In this document: one piece after another, positions 39,447 to 40,310 of the stretch
How the letters are laid out: each line of letters begins with the position of its first letter
Numbering within the stretch: position 1 is the stretch's first letter
DNA from: Methylococcaceae bacterium
Lineage (GTDB): Bacteria; Pseudomonadota; Gammaproteobacteria; Methylococcales; Methylomonadaceae
Direction: 5' to 3'
NCBI GenBank assembly: GCA_028748685.1
Contig: JAJRDU010000064.1
Span: 1 to 40,310, forward strand
Length of the DNA stretch: 40,310 nucleotides
The notes under the pieces: generated by a model
Told to the model about the DNA's origin: nothing
What the model saw: the letters and a program-made list of their open reading frames with translations, nothing else
Databases searched by the model: none
Program-made: the position numbers and the translations under genes

Positions 39447-39620
39447 TCAGTCGTGTTTGTCCTCATAAATATTATCGACCAGTCTTTTAAACCAGTTTGG
39501 TCGAAAAATAACCACAAATAATCCAATCGTGCTGGTGATCGGAATAGGCACAACACTCGTGGTCATCAAGACAATAAGAACTATCGCGGCTTTGATTCTT
39601 GCCGAGGCTGAAGAATGCAT
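39447..39620 (-). CDS. Short putative membrane protein (57 aa), possibly the 3' part of a frameshifted gene
   Basis: MHSSASARIKAAIVLIVLMTTSVVPIPITSTIGLFVVIFRPNWFKRLVDNIYEDKHD*; absent from the supplied ORF track because it is short. Weak RBS. Confidence 0.45.
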   Translation of the reverse strand: MHSSASARIKAAIVLIVLMTTSVVPIPITSTIGLFVVIFRPNWFKRLVDNIYEDKHD

Positions 39621-40082
39621 CGTGATTTAACCGTTCGATTGTTCGGTCCTCAAGCGTATCATAATTCCGCAATCTTTGGTTACGTCTAACTCGTGCTTTC
39701 ATTGGTGGACGTACCCTTGTAATACCACATATTACTGTCGCCGAAGAACTGTACAGAATGAGGGCAGAGACGCATTGAGTCGAGGTAGAGTCGGTTTCCT
39801 CGACAATATTCGTCCGATTTACACTACGGTAATTAGATCGCGAACAGTGCTTTTAACTATGTCGATTGAAAACGGCAAAGTGGTCAAGCAGGTTGCATTG
39901 GGCCGCTCGAAAATCGAAACCTGCGAGATTGTTGAAAAGCAGGTATTAATATGGTGTTAGTGCCAAATGGTAGGGTGATAGGGGGGCGACAGCAAACTGC
40001 CGCTAAATCCTCAAGGCTTTGATGGATTGCCTGTCGGCGATCATTTCTGTGTCCAAAAGCCATTTTCGAAGTTTCGCTCGAA

Positions 40083-40310
40083 TTAAGAGTCTGATTGACG
40101 GCGTGAATTTAAACCCAATAACCCAAGCAAGCCGGAACCCATTATCCAAACAGCAGAGGGAGTCGGCATCGGTGTAAACGTCATGCTAAATTGCTTTCCT
40201 CCTCCTGGAGCGAAAGATATAGTTGCTGGTGTAACCCATGATGCGGTAAAAGTTCCATTGCCTTCATCTATGAGAGGTATCCAGTCATGACTCCCTATCT
40301 CCCAAGTAAC
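40083..40310 (-). CDS. C-terminal end of a PEP-CTERM-type secreted protein, truncated by the window edge
   Basis: Minus-strand frame VTWEIGSHDWIPLIDEGNGTFTASWVTPATISFAPGGGKQFSMTFTPMPTPSAVWIMGSGLLGLLGLNSRRQSDS*. Confidence 0.75.
   Translation of the reverse strand, partial: VTWEIGSHDWIPLIDEGNGTFTASWVTPATISFAPGGGKQFSMTFTPMPTPSAVWIMGSGLLGLLGLNSRRQSDS

Noticed and set aside
39676-39960. 94-aa plus-strand ORF near the window end
   Set aside because: No recognisable domain and no good RBS; possibly degenerate sequence.

Overview
The window looks like a chromosomal segment of a gammaproteobacterial methanotroph or methylotroph (Methylomonas-like; inferred from gene content, not from a search). About 33 CDS are supportable. 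The most recognisable block is a serine-cycle locus: hprA and sga on the minus strand, divergent from mclA, a small RRM-like ORF, mtkA and mtkB on the plus strand. Other supported genes include sucA-sucB, an OlsF-like bifunctional acyltransferase with an M14-type peptidase and an alpha/beta hydrolase in a tight operon, an EAL-CBS-GGDEF protein, a tandem HD/HD-GYP protein, two PrxQ/Bcp paralogues, beta-carbonic anhydrase next to a divergent LysR gene, a large SNF2 helicase, rpiA, lpxD, a fused membrane/spermidine-synthase-like protein, cytochrome c4, an AspT/YbjL-type transporter and AlkB. Two PEP-CTERM-type proteins are present, one cut by the window end. Non-coding signals read directly from the sequence include several terminators, a three-half-site operator candidate upstream of lysR, a hairpin in the mclA leader, three intergenic inverted-repeat elements and a paired DnaA-box-like palindrome. 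No CRISPR array, rRNA, tRNA or intact transposon was seen. The best candidates for undescribed biology are the RRM-like protein embedded in the serine-cycle operon and the acyltransferase/peptidase/hydrolase operon. Both are hypotheses.
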